Positions 1-8,947 of a stretch of 63,072 nucleotides of DNA are shown piece after piece. The notes beneath the pieces are model-generated. The model saw only the letters and a program-made list of their open reading frames with translations, was not told the origin of the DNA and did not search any database. The position numbers were made by a program, and so were the translations under genes. The DNA is from Bacteroidales bacterium (GTDB lineage: Bacteria > Bacteroidota > Bacteroidia > Bacteroidales > VadinHA17), in contig WOYX01000041.1 in assembly GCA_011620595.1 (NCBI GenBank), forward strand, positions 27,530-90,601, read 5' to 3'. Each line of letters opens with the position of its first letter. Within the stretch, counting starts at the first letter, position 1.

Positions 1-36
1 CAGTCGGCAGTCGGCAGCCGGCAGCCCTCCGTCGGC

Positions 37-140
37 AGTCGGCAGCCGGCAGTCTGAGACTCCTCCTGCTGCATCGGAGTCTCAATCCCGTACACGGACC
101 TGTCCCGATGAAGTCGGAAGTGCCGGGACGGCAGCTTTCA
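37..140 (+). repeat. Composite intergenic repeat, copy 1
   Basis: A stretch of about 104 bases downstream of plsC. It aligns over its whole length with the reverse complement of 12465-12569. It contains a 30-base imperfect palindrome at 56-85 (arms GAGACTCC and GGAGTCTC), then a block holding GGACCTGTCCCGATGAAG. The preceding 1-55 is a short-period repeat of CGGCAG-like units. No coding potential is evident. The layout resembles a REP/BIME-like intergenic element; that label is inference. Confidence 0.7.
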
Positions 141-174
141 GTCAGTAACCGTGATTAATTATTGCAAATGCATT

Positions 175-915
175 TCACTTCTCACTGCGGAGCTGATCCA
201 TGGCAGTAACCATCAGTGCCTGTACCCGTGCAGCAAGCTCCTCAGGGTTACCTGTCCCGAACTGGCCCGGGAAGATGGGATCGAGGACCCTGATCCTCAC
301 CACCCTTCTGTTTCTGAATATGACACCTCCCTTCCTGGGCATGATCTCGCCAGTGCCGTCGATAAGCACAGGCAGCAGGGGCTTGTCGGTTTTGATGGCA
401 ATCTGAAAGGCTCCGGTCTTGAACTTGCCAATCGCGCCGTTGATTGACCGTGTCCCTTCGGGAAAGATGACGATGGAGATGCCCTCTTTGAGCGACTTTA
501 CGCATTCCTCCATCATCTTTATTACGCTGCTCTTGTTGCCTCTCACAAGCTCAATATACTTAACCATCCGCATCTCCCACCCGACAATGGGCACCCGGAA
601 TATCTCCTTCTTGGAGACCCACCTGAGACGATGGCGCAGCATGTTGAAAAAGACAATGTCAAGCAGGGATTGGTGGTTGGGGACAATGACGTAAGCCTGG
701 TTCGGGTCTATCTTTTCACGCCCTTCTGTTATAACCTTCCAGAAGGGGCTCATCTTGGTGAGCACTATACCCTGGATCACCATCCAGCGGTTGTTCATCA
801 GTCGCCGGTCATCGAAGAGCAGTGAGATGAGCCAGAGAAACAGGGCAACGGGAAAGGCCAGCAGGATAAAAACGATGCTTGACAACCAGACCCATACAGA
901 CTTTATGACATTCAT
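175..915 (-). CDS. plsC: 1-acyl-sn-glycerol-3-phosphate acyltransferase (PlsC family)
   Basis: Transfers an acyl group to lysophosphatidic acid to give phosphatidic acid at the inner membrane. The 246-residue product has one N-terminal hydrophobic segment (about residues 8-34). The acyltransferase motif NHQSLLD is at 80-86 (the NHx4D signature) and the phosphate-binding motif FPEGTRS at 151-157. Length is normal for the family. Its start overlaps the stop of the PAP2 gene by four bases, so it is translationally coupled at the end of the hpt-adk-obg-PAP2-plsC run. Substrate specificity within the PlsC family cannot be told from sequence. Confidence 0.93.
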   Translation of the reverse strand: MNVIKSVWVWLSSIVFILLAFPVALFLWLISLLFDDRRLMNNRWMVIQGIVLTKMSPFWKVITEGREKIDPNQAYVIVPNHQSLLDIVFFNMLRHRLRWVSKKEIFRVPIVGWEMRMVKYIELVRGNKSSVIKMMEECVKSLKEGISIVIFPEGTRSINGAIGKFKTGAFQIAIKTDKPLLPVLIDGTGEIMPRKGGVIFRNRRVVRIRVLDPIFPGQFGTGNPEELAARVQALMVTAMDQLRSEK

Positions 916-1460
916 TGCCTTATGTTTTTAATCATTTTTATTGCAGCCCATGCAAGAGTGCTGCCTGCCGTGATGCCCAGGATGGCTCCGCCGATGACAT
1001 CACCGGGATAGTGCACGCCGAGGTAGATCCTTGAATAGAGAATCACTGCTGCCCATATGAACAGAGACCATGAAAGCCAGTTCTTCTTCAGCAGCGGTGA
1101 GGCAAAGGCGGCTACCCCGAAGCTGTGGGCTGCATGGCCCGAGACAAAACCGTACATCCCTTTACAGTAACCGTTGACCGTATGGACCATCCCCTCGAGG
1201 GCTGGTTCATGACAGGGTCTCGGACGGCAGACCAGGTTTTTAAGCAGGGTTGAGCCCCGATCGTCAATAAGAACCAGCACCGGCACCAGCATGAGGGGAA
1301 TCCAGGCTCGTCTGCCATACTTGCGGAAGATCATCAAGATGATTGCCATGTAGAGCGGTATCCATACCGCCTTCAGGCTCACTATCCATATCACCGTATC
1401 AAAAAACGGCGAGTGGTGCGAGTTGAGGAAGAGGAATATTGTACGGTCCAGTTCTTCCAT
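912..1460 (-). CDS. PAP2-family membrane phosphatase
   Basis: A 182-residue membrane phosphatase of the type-2 phosphatidic acid phosphatase family. All three catalytic motifs are present: K-x6-RP at 74-82, SGH at 107-109 and SR-x5-H-x3-D at 143-154. Several hydrophobic segments surround them. Family members dephosphorylate phosphatidate, undecaprenyl pyrophosphate or lipid A phosphates, and the substrate here is not determined. The gene starts two bases after the obg stop and overlaps plsC. This suggests a role in phospholipid or lipid-carrier turnover (inference from context). Confidence 0.9.
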   Translation of the reverse strand: MEELDRTIFLFLNSHHSPFFDTVIWIVSLKAVWIPLYMAIILMIFRKYGRRAWIPLMLVPVLVLIDDRGSTLLKNLVCRPRPCHEPALEGMVHTVNGYCKGMYGFVSGHAAHSFGVAAFASPLLKKNWLSWSLFIWAAVILYSRIYLGVHYPGDVIGGAILGITAGSTLAWAAIKMIKNIRQ

Positions 1461-1462
1461 GG

Positions 1463-2455
1463 TCAGCTGTTCAGTGCCCTCCAGAGCAGGTCCTTGAGTG
1501 TTGTTATGCCCGTTCCGTTGACCGACGAGATGAAAACAACGGGCAGGTCGACGGGCAGTGACGGCCTCATTCCCCCGGTAAGCTCCTCATCCAGCAGATC
1601 ACATTTCGATATGGCCATCACGCGGCGTTTGTCAAGAAGTTCAGGGTTATATTTCCTGAGTTCTTCCAGGAGGATATTATATTCCCCTGCGATATCACCG
1701 CTGTCGGCGGGGATCATGAAAAGGAGCACGGCGTTGCGTTCAATATGTCTGAGAAACCTGTGACCCAATCCCTTGCCTTCAGCGGCTCCTTCGATGATTC
1801 CGGGGATGTCTGCCATCACAAACGACTTATCGTCGCGGTAGCTGACTATGCCGAGATTGGGTGTGAGGGTGGTGAAGGGATAACTGTCTATCTTCGGCCT
1901 GGCGGCACTGACGACGGAGAGGAGCGTTGACTTGCCGGCATTGGGGAAGCCTACCAGTCCCACGTCGGCCAGCACCTTCAGCTCGAGGATGAACCAGCCC
2001 TCTTGGTACGGTTCGCCCGGTTGTGCAAAGCGGGGTGTCTGGAAGGTGGCCGACTTGAAGTGTGTGTTTCCCAGTCCTCCCCGGCCGCCTTTTACGAGTA
2101 TTTTTTGTTCGCCGTCACGAGTAATCTCGAACAGTATCTCGTTGGTCTCCCCGTCCCTGGCTACAGTACCGAGGGGGACATCAATGAAGGCATCTTCTCC
2201 GGCAGCGCCGCTCTTCTGGTTTTTTGACCCCGCACCTCCATGGCCTGCGAAGGTGTGCTTTTTGAACTTAAGATGCAGCAACGTCCAGAGCTGTGAGTTA
2301 CCCCTGAGGATGACATCTCCGCCACGGCCGCCGTCGCCGCCGTCTGGACCACCCTTGGGATTTAGTTTTTCGCGTCTGAGGTGTGCCGAGCCTGCGCCGC
2401 CCTTACCCGAGCGTCCGAAGATCTTTACATAGTCAACAAAGTTGGTATCACCCAT
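1463..2455 (-). CDS. obg: GTPase ObgE/CgtA
   Basis: Essential GTPase that works in late 50S ribosome assembly. The 330 residues comprise a glycine-rich Obg fold (about 1-158) followed by a G domain with P-loop GFPNAGKST at 169-177, a DIPG switch II motif and an SKCD G4 motif. It ends soon after the G domain, so the C-terminal OCT domain of Firmicutes Obg is absent, as in many Gram-negative orthologues. It lies three bases downstream of adk in the same run. Confidence 0.96.
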   Translation of the reverse strand: MGDTNFVDYVKIFGRSGKGGAGSAHLRREKLNPKGGPDGGDGGRGGDVILRGNSQLWTLLHLKFKKHTFAGHGGAGSKNQKSGAAGEDAFIDVPLGTVARDGETNEILFEITRDGEQKILVKGGRGGLGNTHFKSATFQTPRFAQPGEPYQEGWFILELKVLADVGLVGFPNAGKSTLLSVVSAARPKIDSYPFTTLTPNLGIVSYRDDKSFVMADIPGIIEGAAEGKGLGHRFLRHIERNAVLLFMIPADSGDIAGEYNILLEELRKYNPELLDKRRVMAISKCDLLDEELTGGMRPSLPVDLPVVFISSVNGTGITTLKDLLWRALNS

Positions 2456-2458
2456 TGG

Positions 2459-3034
2459 TCAGATAACCCTTTCAATGTGGGTGCAGAGTCTGGCGAAGAT
2501 ATCATCAATCGATCCCACACCGTCGACGATACTCACCACGCCGGTCTTACGCCCGAGATCCAGCACAGGTTCTGTCTTGGAGCGGTAGACGGCAATACGG
2601 TTGTTGATTACGGATTCGTCGGCATCGTCGGGCCGGCCTGATATCAGGGCCCTCTTCTTCATGCGGTCTATAAGTTCGGCATCATTAACCTCAAGCACCA
2701 GCATAAGGTCTATCTTCATGTCACGCTCCTGAAGCATCTTCTGCAGCTCTTCCGCCTGTGCCACTGTGCGCGGGAAGCCGTCAAAGATAAAACCTCTCTT
2801 GCCGGTGGTGGTGTCAATCCTGCGTGCTATCATCTCTATCACCACCTCATCAGGCACCAGCTCGCCGGAAGCCATTATGGCTTCCATCCTCTTCCCCAGC
2901 TCAGTGCCGGCAGTGATCTCAGCCCTGAGCATATCACCGGTGGAAAGATGAAGGAGATTATACTTCTCAGCGAGGGTCACCGACTGTGTTCCCTTCCCGG
3001 AGCCGGGCGGGCCGAACATAAGAACATTTATCAT
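2459..3034 (-). CDS. adk: Adenylate kinase
   Basis: Interconverts AMP and ATP with two ADP. The 191-residue protein opens with the P-loop GPPGSGKGT (about 8-16) and carries the AMP-binding DGFPRT motif. The lid region is short and without zinc-binding cysteines, as in the short adenylate kinases of this phylum. It is flanked by hpt (7 bases upstream) and obg (3 bases downstream), consistent with one operon of nucleotide and GTPase genes. Confidence 0.96.
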   Translation of the reverse strand: MINVLMFGPPGSGKGTQSVTLAEKYNLLHLSTGDMLRAEITAGTELGKRMEAIMASGELVPDEVVIEMIARRIDTTTGKRGFIFDGFPRTVAQAEELQKMLQERDMKIDLMLVLEVNDAELIDRMKKRALISGRPDDADESVINNRIAVYRSKTEPVLDLGRKTGVVSIVDGVGSIDDIFARLCTHIERVI

Positions 3035-3041
3035 TCCGGAG

Positions 3042-3578
3042 TTATTTTGTTAGTTTGTAAATCGCCCTCAGGTTACGGCCATAACCGTCATAGTCAAGGC
3101 CATATCCGACAACAAAGCTGTTTGGTATCTCAAATCCGATATAGTCTATCGGTATGTCTCTGGTGTAGGCTTCAGGCTTGAACAGCAGGGTACAAATCTT
3201 TATGTCAGCTGCCTTTCTCAGTTTAATCTCACCTATCACTCTCTCGAGAGTACTGCCGGTGTCAACAATATCCTCAAGTACCACAACCGTTTTACCGGTG
3301 ATATCCTCATTCCACCCTATCAACTCCTTGATCTTGCCTGTGCTGGAGGTTCCGTCGTACGAAGCCAGCTTGATAAAGGAAATATGCACGTTGAGTGTTA
3401 TCTGCCTGACAATGTCAGCCGCGAAGAGGAATACGCCGTTCAGGATACCTAAGAAGAGTACATCCTGACCTTTCAGGTCTTCACTAATCTTTTCTGCCAG
3501 TGCCGTTACCCTGCTCTGGATTTCATCTTCTGTCAGGTAGACAGAAAACTCCCTGTCAAGTAATGTTATCTCATTCAT
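3042..3578 (-). CDS. hpt: Hypoxanthine phosphoribosyltransferase
   Basis: Purine salvage enzyme converting hypoxanthine or guanine plus PRPP to IMP or GMP. The PRPP-binding loop lies at about 98-111 (VVVLEDIVDTGSTL), and the 178-residue length is normal. It is the first gene of the minus-strand run that continues through adk and obg. A TAATTTTG promoter box sits just upstream. purE diverges from it on the other strand, pairing salvage with de novo purine synthesis. Confidence 0.94.
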   Translation of the reverse strand: MNEITLLDREFSVYLTEDEIQSRVTALAEKISEDLKGQDVLFLGILNGVFLFAADIVRQITLNVHISFIKLASYDGTSSTGKIKELIGWNEDITGKTVVVLEDIVDTGSTLERVIGEIKLRKAADIKICTLLFKPEAYTRDIPIDYIGFEIPNSFVVGYGLDYDGYGRNLRAIYKLTK

Positions 3579-3598
3579 GGTTCAGGATGTTGATACCG

Positions 3599-3606
3599 CA
3601 AAATTA
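3599..3606 (-). promoter_or_regulatory. -7 box (TAATTTTG) for hpt
   Basis: Exact match to the Bacteroidota -7 consensus TAnnTTTG on the minus strand, 21 bases upstream of the hpt start codon. No TTTG -33 box sits at the usual 17-20 base spacing. Confidence 0.5.
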
Positions 3607-3660
3607 TAAATTTAAAGCTTATTTTTACCCCTGCAAAGGTTTAACATCAAAAAAGAGCAT

Positions 3661-4167
3661 ATGGATCCGGCAGTTAGCATTATCATGGGCAGCGTCTCCG
3701 ACCTGAAGGTTATGGATAAGGCTGCGGAATTTCTCGACAGTCTGGGAATACCTTTTGAGATCAACGCTCTCTCGGCGCACCGCACGCCTGACGAGGTTGA
3801 GAAATTTGCGCGGGGAGCCGCGGGCAGGGGAATAAAGGTCATCATTGCCGGTGCAGGCATGGCGGCCCATCTTCCGGGTGTGATAGCGGCGATGACCCCG
3901 GTGCCGGTCATCGGGGTGCCGGTAAGTGCCTCCCTCGACGGCATGGACGCCCTGCTGGCCATCGTGCAGATGCCTCCGGGAATTCCCGTTGCCACTGTAG
4001 CCATCGACGGAGCCCTGAATGCCGGCATTCTTGCAGCACAGATGATCGCCACGGGCGATCCGGCCGTCATGGATAAGCTGATAGCCTACAAGGAGAGCCT
4101 GAAGCAGAAGATAGTGAAGGCGAATGAGGAGCTGTTGGGAGTAAAATACAGGTATAGGACGAACTGA
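3661..4167 (+). CDS. purE: N5-carboxyaminoimidazole ribonucleotide mutase (PurE class I)
   Basis: Catalyses the N5-CAIR to CAIR rearrangement in de novo purine synthesis. The 168-residue product shows GSVSDLKVM at 10-18, SAHRTPDE at 38-45 and GMAAHLPG at 66-73, all class I PurE signatures. No purK neighbour is in the window. It diverges from hpt across an AT-rich 82-base gap and converges on the barrel-protein gene at 4192. A 9-base inverted repeat at 4173-4193 lies just past its stop. Confidence 0.95.
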   Translation: MDPAVSIIMGSVSDLKVMDKAAEFLDSLGIPFEINALSAHRTPDEVEKFARGAAGRGIKVIIAGAGMAAHLPGVIAAMTPVPVIGVPVSASLDGMDALLAIVQMPPGIPVATVAIDGALNAGILAAQMIATGDPAVMDKLIAYKESLKQKIVKANEELLGVKYRYRTN

Positions 4168-4172
4168 CGTTC

Positions 4173-4193
4173 AGGCAGTAGACCCTACTGCCT
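4173..4193. terminator. Convergent hairpin between purE and the barrel gene
   Basis: Perfect inverted repeat AGGCAGTAG-ACC-CTACTGCCT between two convergent genes, overlapping the stop codon of the minus-strand gene. There is no T-run on either side, so intrinsic termination is uncertain. Confidence 0.4.
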
Positions 4194-6147
4194 AAAAGGA
4201 AATCCTCACCTGCCCCTTCACCTCCTGCCTCAACCCGTTATCCGAGTCAGTGAAGGCGTACTTGAACCTTGCTTCGATATTTCCGGCAGGTTTCCACGAG
4301 ATCATGATGAATGAGCGGGTTGCTTCGCCATAAAGGGCCGGGACGCTGAACGATGAGAGCAGGTCGTTCTCCCAGGCATAGAGACGGCTGTCCCATCCCC
4401 CGGTGGAGCAGAGGAGATATCTGAACCACAGCCTCAGGGGAACATCGGCAAATGAGTAAGAGAGATCCTGACAGAGGAGATAGCCCTTCTCTTCTGAAGG
4501 GGTGACAAGGGAGGCAGATGCGCGGGTAGTCAGACGCAAGCCTGGTGCCGGCATGCAATTGAGAACAAAACCCACCTGTTGCCTGGTATGATTCTCAGAC
4601 CTGGCAGTGCCGGTCTCAGAGGCCTTATCATATTCCCGTGATGAGGAGGTGTACGACAGCCGCATGGTGATATCATCGCGGGGCAGGTATTCTCCCTTTA
4701 TCTCTATCCTGCTGCCGTATGAAGGCGAGGAGGAGCGGTACCGTGGCCCGGGTATCCGGTAATGATCCGCCGCTGCGGTGACAAAAAGATGGCTGGCAGC
4801 TTCAAGATGCAGTGATGCCGCTATGCCTGTCTCGTTACCTGAACCGGATCCTGATTTGTATGCGCCTGAGTGAAAGGCGTAATAATCGGGCGGGAAGTGA
4901 CGGCCGAGCAGATTGAATGTGACTCTCCCTGACGGTTTCGCCCTTACCCCTGCAGTAGCTGCCCATGATCCGGGAAGGCTCAGGGCCGCCTCGGCAAAAA
5001 AAAGAACAGGGCCGGTACCTGCCCTGAAGTCAGCAGCCACGTTCAGCAGCCGGACTCCTTCAAAGGCATGGATGTTTTCCGGCTTGCTCCGGTCAGGCAG
5101 TAAGGGCAGGGAGAACCATGTTGACGTTGCCGTCACTCCGCCCCTGATCCTGTCAGCTCCAGCAGCAAGGCGGAGGCCGGCAACTGTCTCATTAAGAGTG
5201 TTGCGTGCCGCGAGTTGCGATTCGGTTACATGAAGTCCACCCCTGACAAGATTGCTCACCCCGGTGGCTGTGCTATCTTCATCGTACAGCGGGCGTGCAT
5301 CGATCATGTTGGAAGAACCGAAGAGCAAAGCCCCGGTATTGATGTCACCAATGGCCACGGAAATTCCGCGAAAAAAGTCATTTTCTTCCGATGAACTGTA
5401 GGGCACCGCTGAGCTTCCGCCAGACATGAACGACGGGGAGCTGAGCCATGAGCCCATCCACCTGCTGCTGTTCAGGGCAACTCCCTCGCCAAACCTCAGG
5501 GCATAATCGCCGACAATGACCCGCTTAATGATCTTTTTACCCCGGAAATCCAGGTATCCGGAGAGAAAATCGCTCCCCGGAGCATTCCTTAAGGTGAAAC
5601 GTTCTCCCGGATCGTTCTCGGCTGTCAGACCGAAGCTGATACGCTCCCTTTCATGCCTGACCTTTAATAATGAGCGTACCCCTTCGGTGTTGTTTTCATC
5701 CTGGCTGAAGCGCGTTGAGGCCGTCAGGGTCACCGTGGTGCGGCCATAGCCTTTACCGGCCTTCTCACCGGGTGGCTCAAGGGATATGTAGGGAGCCATA
5801 AGCATCACAGTACTGCGGTCAAAGGCTGGGAGGAGGGCCAGCTCATAAAGGGTGACGACGCTGCCGTTTTGCCTTACATGGTCAGCCAGCACCATAACCT
5901 GGAACTCTGTCAGGAAAAAGAGCCGTGAGATCTCCTTATCATCACCGCTGTTGATAATCACGGGGAACTCTTTCAGCTCCGACAGCTGCTCCAGCAGGGA
6001 AGCCGGATCATAGTCTTCTGCCAGTACGAGCATCTCTTCAACGGACTCGGTGAAACCCCTGTTTCCCTCCTGGCATAGGAGGCAGCCCGGGATCAGTGCG
6101 ATGCACCATATTATCATCGTCGATCTGAGATCAATAAGACTCTTCAT
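4192..6147 (-). CDS. Helix-hairpin-helix domain protein with outer-membrane beta-barrel
   Basis: A 651-residue protein of a widespread but functionally unassigned Bacteroidota family. It has an N-terminal signal segment, then (about 40-125) a helical module like the HHH repeats of ComEA-type proteins, with the recurring pattern RLFFLTEFQ followed by YELALLPAFD. The remaining ~500 residues alternate polar and aromatic residues in short strands and end in a C-terminal aromatic residue (VRISF), typical of an outer-membrane barrel. The gene lies 167 bases downstream of a second barrel protein. Function is unknown; a DNA-related role is suggested only by the HHH module. Confidence 0.7.
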   Translation of the reverse strand: MKSLIDLRSTMIIWCIALIPGCLLCQEGNRGFTESVEEMLVLAEDYDPASLLEQLSELKEFPVIINSGDDKEISRLFFLTEFQVMVLADHVRQNGSVVTLYELALLPAFDRSTVMLMAPYISLEPPGEKAGKGYGRTTVTLTASTRFSQDENNTEGVRSLLKVRHERERISFGLTAENDPGERFTLRNAPGSDFLSGYLDFRGKKIIKRVIVGDYALRFGEGVALNSSRWMGSWLSSPSFMSGGSSAVPYSSSEENDFFRGISVAIGDINTGALLFGSSNMIDARPLYDEDSTATGVSNLVRGGLHVTESQLAARNTLNETVAGLRLAAGADRIRGGVTATSTWFSLPLLPDRSKPENIHAFEGVRLLNVAADFRAGTGPVLFFAEAALSLPGSWAATAGVRAKPSGRVTFNLLGRHFPPDYYAFHSGAYKSGSGSGNETGIAASLHLEAASHLFVTAAADHYRIPGPRYRSSSPSYGSRIEIKGEYLPRDDITMRLSYTSSSREYDKASETGTARSENHTRQQVGFVLNCMPAPGLRLTTRASASLVTPSEEKGYLLCQDLSYSFADVPLRLWFRYLLCSTGGWDSRLYAWENDLLSSFSVPALYGEATRSFIMISWKPAGNIEARFKYAFTDSDNGLRQEVKGQVRISF

Positions 6148-6314
6148 ACAGCCCTGATAACGACCTGGCCGGTCGGTGTATAGATTGCCAGTTTCATGCT
6201 ATGAGAATTTTCCGTTTCAATTTCCGCCGTACCTGCCGCTAACATACAAACAGCCTGAGTATCCCCTGATTATGGCTGAAAATTTGATAGTTATTACCGG
6301 GTATAACATAATGC

Positions 6315-7121
6315 TCACCTCAGTGTCCATATAAATGATATCGATGAGGTTACGCCTGTCATGGCGTTCATGAGAAAGCCGGCGTCAGCCTGCAGCGAAC
6401 CTGACCGGAAGCCGATCCCGAAGGCGAAGGCTGATGGTGAGCTCATGTATCCTGACCGCAAGACCAGTCTGTCAGGCAGTCCCCAGCTCAATCCGCACTG
6501 CACCGAGAGCGGCTCATCAGTCACCTTGGAGCCGGAAACGGTGAGCATGAAAACATCGGATTGTCTCCAGTGCATCCCTGCCTCGAAGGAGGATGGCAGT
6601 CCGTTGAGCGGGGTCAGCGGATTGAAGAGATGCAGCCCCAGGGACAGCGACGTCGACATGGCATACGTCAAGCCTGTCTCAAATGTCACATGAGCGATGT
6701 CGCGATACTCCCCTGCCCCGTGCTCACTGATGCAGTCGACCTGCAGCCCCAGCGCCATACCGTCAGTAATCTTCACGGCGCTGCCAATACCTGTAAAGAG
6801 CCTGTAATAGTCCGCATTACCGTAATGCGTCGCAACAATTCCCAACGGCGCAGGACTGACTGCTATTACAGCACTCACTGCCTTAGATGAGAGGCCGGGT
6901 ACCATAAACCGGTTTTCGAGGGCGGCGGAAAAGCTTGTTGATGAGGCGGCAGTAAGTAACGCCTGATTGTTGAAGCAGTTCCAGTGGCCCGGGGTGGCCG
7001 TCATTGCGAAAGCCATGCCCATGGAAGCTGCACCGTGAGGCATAAAAACAGGTTCACCGGCCCGCAGGCTGGCTATAGCCATAAGAAACGAGACTAATAC
7101 CGCATTCCACCGCAGCATCAT
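6315..7121 (-). CDS. PorV/PorQ-like outer-membrane barrel protein
   Basis: About 268 residues with a signal peptide and a body of short amphipathic strands rich in Gly, Ser and aromatics. This resembles the PorV/PorQ/FadL-like barrels of Bacteroidota, and the opening AASMGMAFAMT after the signal is typical. I chose the ATG at 7121 (an in-frame ATG lies at 7133) because a TACATTTG promoter box at 7143-7150 leaves almost no leader for the earlier start. It sits between recJ and the HHH-barrel gene on one strand, and the pair probably works together (inference). No type IX secretion genes are nearby. Confidence 0.65.
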   Translation of the reverse strand: MMLRWNAVLVSFLMAIASLRAGEPVFMPHGAASMGMAFAMTATPGHWNCFNNQALLTAASSTSFSAALENRFMVPGLSSKAVSAVIAVSPAPLGIVATHYGNADYYRLFTGIGSAVKITDGMALGLQVDCISEHGAGEYRDIAHVTFETGLTYAMSTSLSLGLHLFNPLTPLNGLPSSFEAGMHWRQSDVFMLTVSGSKVTDEPLSVQCGLSWGLPDRLVLRSGYMSSPSAFAFGIGFRSGSLQADAGFLMNAMTGVTSSISFIWTLR

Positions 7122-7142
7122 CGTGAGACACAATTACTGTCT

Positions 7143-7150
7143 CAAATGTA
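7143..7150 (-). promoter_or_regulatory. -7 box (TACATTTG) for the PorV-like gene
   Basis: Exact TAnnTTTG match on the minus strand, 21 bases before the ATG at 7121 and only 9 before the ATG at 7133. It favours the downstream start. Confidence 0.4.
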
Positions 7151-7229
7151 GGTCAACCCGGGGAGAAAGTCAAGGGGAGAGGGAAAAAAAACAGGAAATA
7201 GGGAGCAGACAATAGGCCATACTGCCTAC

Positions 7230-8936
7230 TCAACCCTTAATATCCTTAATATTGAGCTGAATGGATCTTTTGCCGCGGAATTCGTTCATCTCCACGGAGT
7301 AGGCAATGTCAACCACCCCTCCGGAATCACGGAATGTATCCATGGTATCTGACTGTCCGAAAGCGATGGCAGCTATAGGTTCGGCATTATGCCTTGCGAA
7401 GCTCAGTTTGAGATGTGTGCCGTTGTTTCCCACAGGCTGACAGGCGAGGGTTTTTACCCCGCGGGATACAAATATCGGCGTTGTATTCTCCGGACCGAAG
7501 GGCTGAAAACGGTCAAGGTATCTGAAGAACTCAGGTGTCACCTCTTCCAGGGAGATCTCCTGATCGACATTGATTGACGGAACGAGGTGTTCTTCCCTGA
7601 TTGTCTCACTGACGAACTTCTCAAAACGTTCGCGGAACAACTGGAGGTTCTCCTGTTTGAGTGTCAGTCCTGCCGCAAACATATGTCCCCCGAAGCTCTC
7701 CAGCAGGTCGGAGCATGCTTCAATAGCCTGGTAGAGATCATATCCCGGCACGCTGCGAGCCGAGCCGGTGGCAAAACCATCCTTCGACTCCGTAAGAATT
7801 ATGGTAGGCCTGTAATAGGTCTCTATCAGCCTGGATGCCACGATGCCAATCACCCCCTTGTGCCATCCCTGACGAAAGAGTACTGTTGTTCGGGCGTCAC
7901 CGTTCCTGTCATCTTCACTTACCATCCGACGGGCTTCAGAGGTGATCTCGCTGTCTTTTTTTCTCCTGTCATCATTGCTGCGGTCAATGCTCTCACAGAT
8001 GGTCAATGCCTCATGCGGATTCTGCGACACAAGCAGCTCCACGGCCTTGCTTCCCGATTCCATGCGGCCTGCGGCATTTATTCGCGGCCCTATGCGAAAA
8101 ACCACATCTTCAATGGCAAGGGGCATGCGTATCCGCGCCTTTTCGATGATCTTGAGGAAACCGAGTCGCGGCGATTCATTCAGCTGCCTGAGGCCGTAGT
8201 AAGCCAGTATCCTGTTCTCCCCGGTCATAGGCACGATATCCGATCCGATGCTGACTGCCACAAGGTCAAGATAAGAGATGATCTTTTCAAAAGGAATGTG
8301 CTGCACCTGGCAGTAAGCCTGCATCAGTTTGAACCCCACGCCGCAGCCCGAGAGTTCCTTGTATGGATAATTGCATCCCGGCTGCTTCGGATCAAGCACG
8401 GCAGTGGCGTCGGGTATCTCATCCCCCGGCAGATGGTGGTCGCAGATGATGATATCGATCCCTTTCGACTTTGCATACTTAACCCTGTCAACAGCCTTTA
8501 TACCACAATCCAGTGCTATTATGAGACGGCACTTCCGGTCAGCAGCATAGTCGATGCCCTGCTGCGACAGCCCGTACCCCTCATGGTACCTGTCAGGTAT
8601 GTAGTAATCGAGGCTGGAATGCCATTCACGAAGGAAAGAGTAGAGCAGGGCCACAGATGTTGTTCCGTCAACATCATAGTCGCCGTATACAAGTATCTTC
8701 TCATTGCGTGATATTGCCGTGGTTATCCGGTCGACAGCCCTGTTCATGTCCTTCATCAGGAAGGGGTCATGCAGGGAGCTGAGAGAGGGGTTGAAAAAAT
8801 CCTCAGCCTGTTTCCTGGTTGTGATGCCGCGCTGCGCCATAAGGCTGGCAATAGGAGACGGCACCCCCATCTCTGTCACCAGGGTCATAACGACACTTTC
8901 GTCGCCTCTCTCTTTCAAGAGCCACCTTTTGTCCAT
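7230..8936 (-). CDS. recJ: Single-stranded-DNA-specific exonuclease RecJ
   Basis: 5'-3' single-strand DNA exonuclease of recombination and repair. The 568 residues carry the DHH-family metal motifs DYDVDGT at 86-92 and CDHH at 165-168, an ALDCG motif near 141, and the C-terminal DHHA1 and OB-fold regions. Length matches the family. It starts 12 bases after the lipA-lipB fusion stop on the same strand, so the two are likely cotranscribed. A 374-codon antisense open frame across it is a shadow. Confidence 0.95.
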   Translation of the reverse strand: MDKRWLLKERGDESVVMTLVTEMGVPSPIASLMAQRGITTRKQAEDFFNPSLSSLHDPFLMKDMNRAVDRITTAISRNEKILVYGDYDVDGTTSVALLYSFLREWHSSLDYYIPDRYHEGYGLSQQGIDYAADRKCRLIIALDCGIKAVDRVKYAKSKGIDIIICDHHLPGDEIPDATAVLDPKQPGCNYPYKELSGCGVGFKLMQAYCQVQHIPFEKIISYLDLVAVSIGSDIVPMTGENRILAYYGLRQLNESPRLGFLKIIEKARIRMPLAIEDVVFRIGPRINAAGRMESGSKAVELLVSQNPHEALTICESIDRSNDDRRKKDSEITSEARRMVSEDDRNGDARTTVLFRQGWHKGVIGIVASRLIETYYRPTIILTESKDGFATGSARSVPGYDLYQAIEACSDLLESFGGHMFAAGLTLKQENLQLFRERFEKFVSETIREEHLVPSINVDQEISLEEVTPEFFRYLDRFQPFGPENTTPIFVSRGVKTLACQPVGNNGTHLKLSFARHNAEPIAAIAFGQSDTMDTFRDSGGVVDIAYSVEMNEFRGKRSIQLNIKDIKG

Positions 8937-8947
8937 TGTATGTTATT

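Noticed and set aside
7587-8711. A 374-codon open frame antisense to recJ
   Set aside because: It lies wholly over a clear recJ and encodes no recognisable motif; it is a shadow of high-GC third positions.
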